DNA of 43,040 bases, from positions 1-43,040 of the forward strand of contig CAINLW010000018.1 in assembly GCA_903850545.1 (NCBI GenBank). The letters are read 5' to 3'. The DNA comes from an uncultured bacterium. Its GTDB lineage: Bacteria; Patescibacteriota; Minisyncoccia; Phycocordibacterales; GWA1-40-21. The translations under genes and the position numbers were made by a program. Of the stretch, positions 15,085 through 23,772 are shown piece after piece (the first letter of the stretch is position 1; the number at the start of each line of letters is the position of its first letter). A model generated the notes under the pieces. The model saw only the letters and a list, made by a program, of their open reading frames with translations, had not been told where the DNA came from and did not search any database.

Positions 15085-15972
15085 TTATATTTTTTCGATA
15101 ACTCTCAATTTTGCACTTCTCGATCTTGGATTTTCTCTTATTTCTTCATCGGTTGGAATTATTGGTTTTTTATTTATCAATCTTCCTTCTCCCGTTTTTA
15201 CTAAATCTCTAAAATAATTCTTAACTTCTCGATCTTCTACACTATGAAATGAAATTACCGCCATTCTTCCTTCTTTGTTTAATAATTTCCAGCCCTTACT
15301 CATTCCTTCTTTTAACGCTGTGATTTCATCATTTACTGCAATCCTCAAAGCTTGAAATGTTTTTGTTGCAAAATGTGTTTTACCTTTTTGATATCCTATG
15401 GGTACTGCGTTTCGAATTATTTCTACAAGTTGAAATGTTGTTTCGATTGGTTTTGTCAATCTTGCTTGCACAATTGCTTTTGCAATTCTTCTTGAATATC
15501 TCTCATCTGAATAACCGTATAAAATATCAGCTATGGTTTCTTCACTCCAATTATTCAAAATAACTTGTGCGTCAACTTTTTGTTGCTCTTCAGAAAAGGT
15601 CATTAATAACGGCTCGTTGTTTCTAAAAGTAAAACCCCTACCAGATGCGTCCAATTGATCCGAGGAAAGTCCAAGATCTAGAAGTATTGCATTCACATTT
15701 TCTACTCCAAGATTTTTTAATACAGTATCTATGTTTCTATAATCTGAAAGAACCAAATTTGCTTTATATCCTAGGTCTATAAATCTTTTCTCCGCGTTTC
15801 TAATTGAAAGCATATCTCTATCCGTTGCAATTATTTTGACGGAACCTTCAAGGTCAGAACAAACTTTCAGACTGTGTCCGGCTCCACCAAGAGTTCCATC
15901 AAAATATATTGAACCTTTCTTTATATTTAAATTTTCAACCGCTTCATTTAAAAGAACTGTTTTGTGTATCAT
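15085..15972 (-). CDS. rsmH: 16S rRNA (cytosine-1402-N4)-methyltransferase RsmH
   Basis: The 295-aa protein, formerly MraW, methylates N4 of C1402 in the ribosomal P site using SAM. Family motifs are all visible: HKTVLLNEAVENL at the start, SAM loop YFDGTLGGAGHS, LLDLGLSSDQLDASGRGFTF, KTFQALRIAVNDE, SFHSVEDREVKNYF and NPRSRSAKLRVIEK at the end. Standard second gene of a dcw cluster. About 110 bp of AT-rich DNA separates it from mraZ. Confidence 0.97.
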   Translation of the reverse strand: MIHKTVLLNEAVENLNIKKGSIYFDGTLGGAGHSLKVCSDLEGSVKIIATDRDMLSIRNAEKRFIDLGYKANLVLSDYRNIDTVLKNLGVENVNAILLDLGLSSDQLDASGRGFTFRNNEPLLMTFSEEQQKVDAQVILNNWSEETIADILYGYSDERYSRRIAKAIVQARLTKPIETTFQLVEIIRNAVPIGYQKGKTHFATKTFQALRIAVNDEITALKEGMSKGWKLLNKEGRMAVISFHSVEDREVKNYFRDLVKTGEGRLINKKPIIPTDEEIRENPRSRSAKLRVIEKI

Positions 15973-16082
15973 AATTATGTTGTAGTAAATAGCTTTTTAG
16001 CTTATTAGGAATTTATTCAATTAATTATATTTAAGCTATGTGTATTTTCTAAGAAGCTAATAAGCTACCTCCTAAAAAGCTG

Positions 16083-16517
16083 TTATAACGCTCCGGCCTG
16101 ACCGAGTTTTTCTGCTAATTGATCGGCTTGTTTCTCAATAATTGTTTTGATATCTTTCCACACATCTTCATTCCAAATCTCTATTCTATTTTGGAGTCCG
16201 ACAACTGCGATCTTATTTTTCAAATTTGCTCTTGTTACCAAAAACTCAGGTAAAAGAATCCTTCCGATTGTGTCTACTTCCACTTCGGTAGCTGAACCAA
16301 ACATGTATCTATTAAAACTTCTGTTGTCTGCTTGGAGCATTGAAAAATCTGAAAGCTTATCTGATATTTTTTTCCACTGTGCAAGTGTAAATATCCACAA
16401 ACAATTATCTAAACCAGCAGTAATAATTATTTTTTTCCCAACTTCTTTACGAAATTTAACTGGGAGTGAGACTCTCTTTTTTTCATCTAATGTGTGAATA
16501 TATTCTCCAATTAACAT
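16083..16517 (-). CDS. mraZ: Transcriptional regulator MraZ
   Basis: The 144-aa protein has two tandem SpoVT-AbrB/MraZ folds: GEYIHTLDEKKRVSLPVKFR near the N-terminus and ATEVEVDTIGRILLPEFLV in the second half. MraZ represses or activates the dcw operon by binding direct repeats upstream of its own gene. Such repeats are visible here (GTGGG three times, 16545-16590), so autoregulation is likely. It heads the dcw cluster in the conventional order. Confidence 0.96.
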   Translation of the reverse strand: MLIGEYIHTLDEKKRVSLPVKFRKEVGKKIIITAGLDNCLWIFTLAQWKKISDKLSDFSMLQADNRSFNRYMFGSATEVEVDTIGRILLPEFLVTRANLKNKIAVVGLQNRIEIWNEDVWKDIKTIIEKQADQLAEKLGQAGAL

Positions 16518-16544
16518 AATGATTTTTTATTTAATAGTTTATTT

Positions 16545-16590
16545 CCCACTTCATCCCACGTACTATATATTTTATAACACTTTATCCCAC
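16545..16590 (-). promoter_or_regulatory. MraZ-box operator of the dcw cluster
   Basis: On the minus strand GTGGG occurs at 16586-16590, 16555-16559 and 16545-16549; the last two are exactly 10 bp apart. This fits the TGGG-type MraZ repeats known from other bacteria. An AT-rich -10-like TATAAA/TATAGT lies between the distal and proximal boxes. Confidence 0.7.
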
Positions 16591-16752
16591 AACACAACAA
16601 ACTTTTTCACTTTTATTCTCGTGTTGTACAACAAAAAAATGGCTAAATATATAGCTTATTTTGTGACAATAAATTCAAAATTTAAAAAAAATAAGTTATC
16701 AACAGTTTGATTATATATTTTGGTTAAAATACTATTTTCATTGCTTTATAAA

Positions 16753-16795
16753 ATACAAAAAAGAATTTTCGTTTTACGAAAATTCTTTTTTGTAT
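16753..16795. terminator. 19-bp perfect hairpin, terminator of the DUF1566 gene
   Basis: ATACAAAAAAGAATTTTCG, loop TTTTA, then the exact reverse complement; T-rich on the minus strand. It insulates the dcw operon promoter region from the gene at 16814. Confidence 0.8.
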
Positions 16796-16813
16796 TTATA
16801 TTTTTCTATAAAT

Positions 16814-17431
16814 TTATTTCAGACTACCAACATATACACATCTAGTTGCTGCAGAATTATTTACATCATTATAATAAACATTACCTTCCGAAAAAATTAC
16901 TGTGAACTTACTTCCAGGATGTTCTGCGGGTGAAGTTAGTGTCCAATATGGATCATTCGTTCCATAAAAAAAATTTTTATTAATGGACGGATTAAATGCT
17001 CCTGAATCTACAATAGATTGAAGTTCTTTTAAGTTTGGTAATCTCCATCCTTTTTTACCAGCAAAATCTAAATCTTCGCATTCAACTCTAGCTTTTGACC
17101 ACGCACGTTGAGATGGGCTTCCGCTTTTACAATCATTTCCTACCATCCCTTGAGGGCATTTTTTCCAAATTAAGCCAGTGTAATTGTCTGTGATAGTTCC
17201 ATTCTTATTATCTGTGTAATTTGTTGGTGATTCAGGAGGAAGAATAAATTTTTTTGCAGTTGTCATTGCTCTAGTTGATGTTGCGGTTGAAGTAGATAAT
17301 GCCGTCATAACAGTAGCGTATTGCTCATTATTATACGCAAAATTTAAACCTGGTATTTTGTCATATGCAATATATCCCAAACTAACAAAAGCCACAATCG
17401 AAACTAAAACAAAATATTTTTCATTATCCAT
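16814..17431 (-). CDS. Surface/secreted DUF1566 (Lcl C-terminal-like) protein
   Basis: The 205-aa protein has an N-terminal membrane helix (YFVLVSIVAFVSLGYIAY), a Ser/Thr-rich linker (TALSTSTATSTRAMTTAKK) and a DUF1566/Lcl_C domain: YTDNKNGTITDNYTGLIWKKC, KKGWRLPNLKELQSIVD, YWTLTSPAE and AATRCVYVG. Four cysteines suggest disulfides outside the membrane. Domains of this family occur on bacterial surface proteins, some collagen-binding. A role in host-cell contact would fit a CPR epibiont but is speculation. It lies 25 bp downstream of lysS. Confidence 0.8.
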   Translation of the reverse strand: MDNEKYFVLVSIVAFVSLGYIAYDKIPGLNFAYNNEQYATVMTALSTSTATSTRAMTTAKKFILPPESPTNYTDNKNGTITDNYTGLIWKKCPQGMVGNDCKSGSPSQRAWSKARVECEDLDFAGKKGWRLPNLKELQSIVDSGAFNPSINKNFFYGTNDPYWTLTSPAEHPGSKFTVIFSEGNVYYNDVNNSAATRCVYVGSLK

Positions 17432-17455
17432 ATATTTTATAATAAAATTTATAAA

Positions 17456-18910
17456 TTAGCCTTTTGGTCTCATAAATGGAAAAATCTGACATTCTCTAAT
17501 CGGTTTATCGCAAAGAAAACTAAATAATCTTTCTGATACTCCAAATCCACAAGTTGGTGGCATACCATATTCTAGCGCCTCAACAAAATCACCGTCCATC
17601 ATCTGAGCTTCTTCATCTCCTTCCTCTCTTAGTTTTGCCTGATCAGTAAATCTACCGAGCTGATCAATTGGGTCATTGAGCTCACTAAAACCCTTGCCAT
17701 TTTCTGAACCAGCGAGAATAACCTGAAATCTTTCAACGAGATTTTTATTTTTCTCCATTCTTTTTGCCAGAGGTTCCATCATGACTGGAACATTTATCAA
17801 AAATCCTGGGCCACCTATTTGTTTTCTGCAATATTTCCATAAAGAATCAATGGCTCTGTTTAAATTGAATCCTTTTCTATCATATTCAACTTTCAAATCT
17901 TGAAGTTTTTCTTCAATCTCTTTTAGGTCAGTTTTAAAAATATCTATACTTGTTTTTTCTTTTATTGTTTGTGCAAAATCATAAACTTCCCATTTTTTAC
18001 CCAAATCAATTTCAAAGCCCCTAATTTTAAATTTAAGCGTTCCAAAAGTCTCTTCGGCAATATATTTGTACATTTCTTCCACAAGTTTCATCCCGTCATT
18101 ATAATCAGCGTATGCCCAATAGAATTCCATGTGCATATAATCCTGAAGATGTTCAGCGTCTGCTCCTTCGTTTCTAAAAACTTTTCCAATTTCGTAAACT
18201 TTTGGAAAACCCGCAACCATAAGGCGTTTTAACCAAAGTTCTGGAGAAATTCTCAAATAAACATCCAGATCATAAGCATTATAATGCGTAACAAAAGGTC
18301 GTGCTTCGGCGCCACCTGCAGTATTTTCTAAAACTGGAGTATCCACTTCCATAAAATTTCTATCAGCAAGAAATTGTCTCATTGAACTAAAAAATTTGGC
18401 TCTTTTTTCTATTGTTTCTTTTACTTCGGGATTAAAAATAATATCTAAATATCTGTTTCGCAATCTACCCTCTTCATCTTGAATACCATGCCATTTTTCA
18501 GGCAATGGTCTCAAACTTTTTGTTAGCATTTTCCAATCTGTTATCTGAAGAGTTTTTTCACCTCTTTTCGTAATAAAAAGTTTACCGTTAATCTGAATAT
18601 AATCCCCAATATCAACAGTTGATTGAAATAGATCGAAAATTTTTGCTTCCATTTCATCTTTTTTTAATAATCCTTGAAAAATTCCAGTGCCATCATTGAT
18701 ATTAATAAAAACTAAACCTCCCTGACCCCTAATGGCCATAACTCTACCGACTAAATATATAGAACTTTTTTGGGATATTTCCTCGAAATTTTTTACTGTT
18801 TCAGATATATCATAATCTTTTTTTGAAATTGCAGGATATGGCTCCATACCCGCTTTTTCAAGTAGTTTTATTTTTTCGATTCTAATTTTTCTTAATTCTT
18901 CAAAAATCAT
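17456..18910 (-). CDS. lysS: Lysyl-tRNA synthetase (class II)
   Basis: The 484-aa enzyme charges tRNA-Lys. It has an OB-fold anticodon-binding domain (VGRVMAIRGQGGLVFININDGTGIFQ), motif 1 around RAKFFSSMRQFLADRNFMEV, motif 2 KVFRNEGADAEHLQDYMHMEF and motif 3 YGMPPTCGFGVSERL. The ending QIFPFMRPKG is at the family-typical position, so it is full length. It is followed by the DUF1566 gene. No SD; AT-rich upstream. Confidence 0.96.
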   Translation of the reverse strand: MIFEELRKIRIEKIKLLEKAGMEPYPAISKKDYDISETVKNFEEISQKSSIYLVGRVMAIRGQGGLVFININDGTGIFQGLLKKDEMEAKIFDLFQSTVDIGDYIQINGKLFITKRGEKTLQITDWKMLTKSLRPLPEKWHGIQDEEGRLRNRYLDIIFNPEVKETIEKRAKFFSSMRQFLADRNFMEVDTPVLENTAGGAEARPFVTHYNAYDLDVYLRISPELWLKRLMVAGFPKVYEIGKVFRNEGADAEHLQDYMHMEFYWAYADYNDGMKLVEEMYKYIAEETFGTLKFKIRGFEIDLGKKWEVYDFAQTIKEKTSIDIFKTDLKEIEEKLQDLKVEYDRKGFNLNRAIDSLWKYCRKQIGGPGFLINVPVMMEPLAKRMEKNKNLVERFQVILAGSENGKGFSELNDPIDQLGRFTDQAKLREEGDEEAQMMDGDFVEALEYGMPPTCGFGVSERLFSFLCDKPIRECQIFPFMRPKG

Positions 18911-19011
18911 AATGTTGGAAATGTTATATTTGTTATAATTGTTCTAATTGCAATAACTTATATTAGGCAATTACAACATTTAAAACAACTACAACAATTA
19001 TTATCTCTCTT

Positions 19012-19482
19012 CTACTTTACCTCGACAACTTTGTACTCCATTTTACCACTTGGTGAATTAAAATGAAATATATCACCTTTTTTCTTACCCAATACAGCAG
19101 AACCAATTGGTGATCTGTTTGATATTTTACCAGTTGCCAAATCTGACTCGGCAGATCCTACTATCATTAAAGTCATATTTTTTGAACCATCAATTTTTTC
19201 TACAACAACAGTACTACCAATAACAACATGATTACCATGTTTTTCTTCAACAACAATACAGTGTTTCAAAATTGATTCAATTTGAGTTATCCTTTCTTCA
19301 TTATCTGCTTGTTTTGTTCTTGCCTCATGATATTCGGCATTTTCTGACAAATCACCCATATCCCTAGCTGAATCCAAAGCTTCTGCAATCTCTTTTCTTT
19401 TAATATTTTTTAAATCGTCCAATTCGGCTGTCAATTCATTAAACTTCGCCTTTGTAAGATATTCATTTCTTTCTTCTGTCAT
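19012..19482 (-). CDS. greA: Transcription elongation factor GreA
   Basis: The 156-aa protein rescues backtracked RNA polymerase by stimulating transcript cleavage. It has the N-terminal coiled coil with an acidic tip (DLSENAEYHEAR, the signature) and a C-terminal FKBP-like domain (ISNRSPIGSAVLGKKKGD). Unlike most housekeeping genes here it has a textbook layout: TTGACC-17-TACAAT promoter (19544-19572), a leader of about 50 nt, and GAGGTGA (19493-19499) before the ATG. Confidence 0.96.
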   Translation of the reverse strand: MTEERNEYLTKAKFNELTAELDDLKNIKRKEIAEALDSARDMGDLSENAEYHEARTKQADNEERITQIESILKHCIVVEEKHGNHVVIGSTVVVEKIDGSKNMTLMIVGSAESDLATGKISNRSPIGSAVLGKKKGDIFHFNSPSGKMEYKVVEVK

Positions 19483-19543
19483 TGTTTTTTTATCACCTCA
19501 ATATTATTGATTAGATTTAGGTTTAATTAATAAAACTGTTCGC

Positions 19544-19572
19544 ATTGTAGCAAAAAATACCTATACGGTCAA
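19544..19572 (-). promoter_or_regulatory. greA promoter
   Basis: Minus strand TTGACC (19567-19572), 17 bp ending in TGC, TACAAT (19544-19549). Confidence 0.75.
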
Positions 19573-19607
19573 AGACGAATTTTTCAAACCAAAAATTCAT
19601 ATGTATT

Positions 19608-21320
19608 TTATTTTTTTAAATTCAGATATTCCGGCTTATAAATATACATCCAATCCAAAACTTGTCGCATAACATAAACTCCCCCAGTGGTATTTGTAAC
19701 AGGACCTTTTTCCATAATTATTGCAAAGGCATATTTAGGATTGTTATAAGGAAAAAATCCGGTTACCCACGAATTTACAAATTGTTTTTTTGATCCAAGT
19801 TCAGCTGTTCCAGTCTTTGCACCTAAAGTTAAATATCCTGTATTGAGTCCAGTTGCAACTCCTTCTTCTACACCGAGCTTCATACCTTCTCTAACAATTT
19901 TAAAATAATCTGGATTTAAATTTAACTGAGTAAATTTATCTGGATTTCCTCCAAAGAGAATTGATGGTTCTAACAACTTTCCATTATTAGCAATACTTGT
20001 TACAGCTCTCACTGCCTGTATTGGACTTACCTGAAAACCGTACTGTCCAATCGAAGTATGATAAGTGTCTCCAATGTTCCATTTTTCTCCATCAAAATTC
20101 TTTGCCTTCCACTCTGGGTCTGGAATAACTCCAGTCTTACCATTAAAAAAACCTTCTGGCATATTTTGACCAAAACCAAACATACTCATATATTTATCAA
20201 TAAGTGATATTCCAAGCCCTTTCTGATTTTCATAACCTCCTCCAACTTCATAAAAATAGACGTCGGACGAAACAGCTATTGCGTGTCTCATATCAACCCA
20301 ACCTTGGGCTCTCCAATCTTTAAAAACTGACGGCTTAGATGGATCGTAAATATTTGGTATTGAAATAGAACCAGTACTTAATATTTTTGTATTTGGATCA
20401 ATAATTTTTTCTGACAATGCAGCAATAGACATATATGGTTTGACTATTGAACCTGGCGCATACAAACCATCAATAACTCTGTCCAAAAATGGATTATTTT
20501 TATTTGCTAATAATTGCGATATAACTGTTTTGTTTTTTCCATCGGTCAAAATTTGTGAATCATATTCTGGATAACTTGTTAAAGCTATTATTTCTCCTGT
20601 GTTTACATCCATCATGACTCCTGCTCCACCAGTAAAACCAACTCTTTGTGCTAGGTCGGCAATAACATTGTAAATTTTATTTTGTAATTTTAAGTCAATA
20701 GAAAGTTTTAGGTTTTGTCCATCAACAGGTAAACGAGTAACGCTTTCCGATTGTACTTTACCAACAGCATCAACTTCAACAATTCTTAAACCGTTGCTAC
20801 CAGACATAATGTTGCTATAAAACTTTTCAACACCATCCTTTCCAACAAAATCTTGACTATAATAAAAACCGGAACTATCTTTTGATGGATATTTAACGTA
20901 ACCCAAAACATGTGAAAGTCCAGAAAGATCCGAATAACTTCTATAAGCAAATTCTGGATTAGTATCGCTTGAGACATTCCATGCCAACTTGTCGCCATTT
21001 CTGTCGAGTATTGTTCCGCGTTTAGCAAAAACCAAAGTATGCTTCAAACGATTATTTTCACTTTTATCCAAATAGTAAGCTCCTTTTGTCACTTGCAAAT
21101 TATACGATCTCAAAAAAAAGATAATGAAAACAAAAAAACACATTACACCAAAAGCAACAAAGGTATTAGTTGTAATGGGTTTTTCTATTCTTCCCTCAAA
21201 CTGATTAACATCAAAATTTGGCAAATTTTCTGAGTCCAAAAAAATCTCATCAGGATCAATATCATTGATCCTTTTCTCGTATGGATTTCCTCTGAAAGTT
21301 CTTTTTATTTTATTAAACAT
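19608..21320 (-). CDS. mrdA: PBP2-type (MrdA) elongation transpeptidase
   Basis: The 570-aa class B PBP has one membrane helix (about 52-72, VAFGVMCFFVFIIFFLRSYN), a pedestal with KRGTILDRNG, and a transpeptidase domain with S291-x-x-K294 (GSIVKP), S351-S-D353 (typical of PBP2) and K502-T-G504. It cross-links lateral-wall peptidoglycan with RodA. It is the last gene of the mreB-mreC-mreD-mrdA block, 10 bp after mreD, so it is probably in one operon. Confidence 0.94.
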   Translation of the reverse strand: MFNKIKRTFRGNPYEKRINDIDPDEIFLDSENLPNFDVNQFEGRIEKPITTNTFVAFGVMCFFVFIIFFLRSYNLQVTKGAYYLDKSENNRLKHTLVFAKRGTILDRNGDKLAWNVSSDTNPEFAYRSYSDLSGLSHVLGYVKYPSKDSSGFYYSQDFVGKDGVEKFYSNIMSGSNGLRIVEVDAVGKVQSESVTRLPVDGQNLKLSIDLKLQNKIYNVIADLAQRVGFTGGAGVMMDVNTGEIIALTSYPEYDSQILTDGKNKTVISQLLANKNNPFLDRVIDGLYAPGSIVKPYMSIAALSEKIIDPNTKILSTGSISIPNIYDPSKPSVFKDWRAQGWVDMRHAIAVSSDVYFYEVGGGYENQKGLGISLIDKYMSMFGFGQNMPEGFFNGKTGVIPDPEWKAKNFDGEKWNIGDTYHTSIGQYGFQVSPIQAVRAVTSIANNGKLLEPSILFGGNPDKFTQLNLNPDYFKIVREGMKLGVEEGVATGLNTGYLTLGAKTGTAELGSKKQFVNSWVTGFFPYNNPKYAFAIIMEKGPVTNTTGGVYVMRQVLDWMYIYKPEYLNLKK

Positions 21321-21330
21321 TAAAAAATTA

Positions 21331-21588
21331 TTATACCAATCTCAATATGGCCTTTAATTTAAATGAGGATAAATATACAACAAACACTATTATTAAATAA
21401 AAAAATGTTAAATGTATCCCCAAAACACCACCTCCAATATATAGAGTGTCGAGCAGAAAAGCCCAAAGGATAGATTCCACAAAATTATTTACAGAAAATA
21501 TTCCAATGATTATTAGTAGAGCAGAAATATAATTTGGTAAAAAGAATATTGTAAAAAAAATTATTATATTTAAAATAAGTCTTATCAT
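21331..21588 (-). CDS. mreD: MreD-like small membrane protein
   Basis: The 85-aa protein is almost entirely hydrophobic, with about three membrane helices (LILNIIIFFTIFFLP, ALLIIIGIFSV, FFYLIIVFVVYLSS). It is shorter than usual MreD (about 160 aa). The call rests mainly on position: its ATG overlaps the mreC stop (ATGA, 21585-21588) and mrdA follows. A longer form starting at 21621 would overlap mreC more and is less likely. MreD is a partner of MreC and the Rod complex. Confidence 0.7.
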   Translation of the reverse strand: MIRLILNIIIFFTIFFLPNYISALLIIIGIFSVNNFVESILWAFLLDTLYIGGGVLGIHLTFFYLIIVFVVYLSSFKLKAILRLV

Positions 21589-22400
21589 TGTTTCTTGTTT
21601 GATAAAATAACTTCCACCCACTTTAATTCTAATATATTTACTGGATTTTTAAACAAAATGTTTTGAAAAGAATCGGAATCTTTATATTCAACTTTCTCAA
21701 CAACTCCAAATACATTCAGTGAAACTGACGGTATAACAATAATATCGCCTTCTTTTACACCAATTTCTTTTGGAATCTCAATTTTAAAATTACCACCCCC
21801 AATACCAACGGCTTCCTTTTCTAAATTATTTCCTCCAACTAAAATCTTAACTTTTTCACCAGGAGAAGAATATAAAACAACCTTTGAAGTATTGTTGTAA
21901 ACCTCAGAAACATAACCAATAAAAACATTTCCATCGGCCAAAACCTTATCACCAACATTTACCAAATCGGACGAACCAACATCGATTATCAAAGTATCGT
22001 AAGCAGATAAAAATGGTTTAACTAGCACTGAGGAAAGCAACAATTTCTGACCATCTTTTTTTCTACCGAGTATTGTTTTTAAATCACCATTCTCGTTTTT
22101 CAATAAATTAAAAATCGCGAGATTCTTTTCATTTAATTTTATTTGTGTTCTTAATGACTCGTTTTGACTCAATAATAGTTTTTTTGTATATAAAACTCCA
22201 ATATTATCGGAAATATATGTATTTATACCATTCTTTATTATCCAAAAAGGTGAACCAACACCAAACAAAATGTTTTTTGCCCAAGGAAATGAAAAAATTA
22301 TTATAAACAAAATAACAAGAAAAAAAGATAGAAAAGTATTTTTCTTGCGCGGATTTTTACTTACAAAATTATTATTTTGTTGGCGGAAGATCATCTTCAT
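21585..22400 (-). CDS. mreC: Rod shape-determining protein MreC
   Basis: The 271-aa protein has a cytosolic basic N-terminus, a membrane helix (TFLSFFLVILFIIIFSFPWA), a coiled coil (about 70-105, LLSQNESLRTQIKLNEKNLAIF) and the beta-rich MreC domain (VLVKPFLSAYDTLIIDVGSSDLVNVGDKVLADGN...). It lines the periplasmic side of the Rod complex. The 5' end overlaps mreB by up to 29 nt; an ATG two codons downstream (22394) is an alternative start. Confidence 0.93.
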   Translation of the reverse strand: MKMIFRQQNNNFVSKNPRKKNTFLSFFLVILFIIIFSFPWAKNILFGVGSPFWIIKNGINTYISDNIGVLYTKKLLLSQNESLRTQIKLNEKNLAIFNLLKNENGDLKTILGRKKDGQKLLLSSVLVKPFLSAYDTLIIDVGSSDLVNVGDKVLADGNVFIGYVSEVYNNTSKVVLYSSPGEKVKILVGGNNLEKEAVGIGGGNFKIEIPKEIGVKEGDIIVIPSVSLNVFGVVEKVEYKDSDSFQNILFKNPVNILELKWVEVILSNKKQ

Positions 22401-23433
22401 TTTGGATTAATGACTCTCTATAAAGTTCCATATTTTCTAGAATAATTCCTGTTCCTCTTGCAACAGCAGTAAGCGGATCGTCCACAAATTGCACAGGAAT
22501 TTTTAAATATTCACTTAATAGTTTATCCAAACCTCTAATAAGTGCGCCTCCTCCAAACAAATAAATACCTTTTTGCATAATGTCGATTAAAATTTCAGGA
22601 GGTGTTGTTTCAAAAACTTCTTTTGTTGCATCAACCAAACTTTCAATTGAAGCTGACATTGCCTCTCTAATGTCTGAATCTGTCAAAATTACCTCTCGTG
22701 GCAAACCAGTAATCAAATCCCTACCACGAATAGGCGCTTCTAAATGCTCACCCGGAACAACCGCGCCAATAGCAATTTTAATATTTTCTGCAGTTTTTTC
22801 TCCAATCAAAATTTTAAATTCACTTCTAATATACGAGACGATATCATTGTTTAATTTATCACCTGCGATTCTTAAATTTTTAGATCTAACAATTCCACCC
22901 AAAGATATAACTGCAATATCTGTTGTTCCTCCGCCAATATCAATAACCATGCTTCCAACAGCTGAATTTGTAGGTAAACGAATACCAATAGCTCCAGCCA
23001 TTGGCTCTTCTACGATATGAACCTCCCTTGCACCTGCGTTTCTAGTTGCGTCGCGAACTGCGCGAATTTCTACATTTGTCACACCACTCGGCACACCAAC
23101 AACAACTCTTGGACCAAGTATTTTTGGAGAATATTCTTCAGCCTTTTTAATTAAATATGAGATCATTTCTTCAGTAACTTCAAAATCTGAAATAACACCA
23201 TCAACAAGTGGTCTTACGGCTACAATATGTGGTGGAGTCCTTCCGAGCATTTCTCTTGCCTGCATTCCAACAGCAACAACTCTTCCTGTTTTTTGATTCA
23301 TAGCAACAACGGATGGTTCATTAATAACAATTCCTTTTCCAGAAACATACACCAAAGTATTTGCGGTACCTAGGTCAATTCCAATATCATTTGATAAGTA
23401 TTTATTTATTTTTTTCTTGGTGTTTTCAAACAT
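22372..23433 (-). CDS. mreB: Rod shape-determining actin homologue MreB
   Basis: The 353-aa protein forms cytoplasmic filaments that guide lateral wall synthesis. Phosphate 1 loop GIDLGTANTLVYV, phosphate 2 loop MVIDIGGGTTDIAVISLGG and adenosine motif LFGGGALIRGLD are intact, as is the family string GVPSGVTNVEIRAVRDA. First gene of mreB-mreC-mreD-mrdA. A second homologue is at 33972-34985. The long leader holds a three-way-junction fold (23476-23537). Confidence 0.96.
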   Translation of the reverse strand: MFENTKKKINKYLSNDIGIDLGTANTLVYVSGKGIVINEPSVVAMNQKTGRVVAVGMQAREMLGRTPPHIVAVRPLVDGVISDFEVTEEMISYLIKKAEEYSPKILGPRVVVGVPSGVTNVEIRAVRDATRNAGAREVHIVEEPMAGAIGIRLPTNSAVGSMVIDIGGGTTDIAVISLGGIVRSKNLRIAGDKLNNDIVSYIRSEFKILIGEKTAENIKIAIGAVVPGEHLEAPIRGRDLITGLPREVILTDSDIREAMSASIESLVDATKEVFETTPPEILIDIMQKGIYLFGGGALIRGLDKLLSEYLKIPVQFVDDPLTAVARGTGIILENMELYRESLIQNEDDLPPTK

Positions 23434-23772
23434 GATTATTTTCTTGGCGAATGATAATGAGCTTTAGAAAATAATCACCCTGTGAAATATCCGTGTTTAG
23501 CGGATAAAATCCTTAAAGATTTTATTTCACTGGGGTGGCTCCCGCTACCCAATATCATCTATATAATTACACAAACTATCAATATTCATCGGATACTAAA
23601 CCTATTACTGCAACATAATCTACTAATGTGCCCAATATAGCACTTTTTGTTTAATTCTACAATTTATTTTTTCATATCCTTTTCTAATGATTCAATAATG
23701 TCAAGAACATTATATTGTAATATTTTTTGAATTAAATTAATTTAGTATATTTATAAAATTTTTTTCCAATAT
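23434..23772. other. Intergenic region between mreB and the ABC importer
   Basis: 339 bp without a convincing gene. The mreB-proximal part holds the three-way-junction element at 23476-23537. The rest is very AT-rich; an unstarted minus-strand reading frame ending near 23662 (…LDIIESLEKDMKK) could be a decayed tail of the ATPase gene, but it is too short to call. Confidence 0.5.
23476..23537 (-). ncRNA. Three-way-junction RNA element in the mreB leader
   Basis: CACCC-T-GTGAAA pairs with TTTCAC-TG-GGGTG, enclosing two hairpins: TCCG/CGGA with a 7-nt loop and TAAAATC/GATTTTA with loop CTTAAA. It lies 43-104 nt upstream of mreB. It could be a cis-regulatory leader, a terminator-like block or a dispersed repeat. 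Confidence 0.45.

Noticed and set aside
16696-16704. DnaA box (TTATCAACA) as part of a replication origin
   Set aside because: Only one near-match, no cluster, and no dnaA or dnaN nearby.
16519-16710. 63-codon plus-strand ORF upstream of mraZ
   Set aside because: It reads through the MraZ operator and has no SD or protein-like composition.
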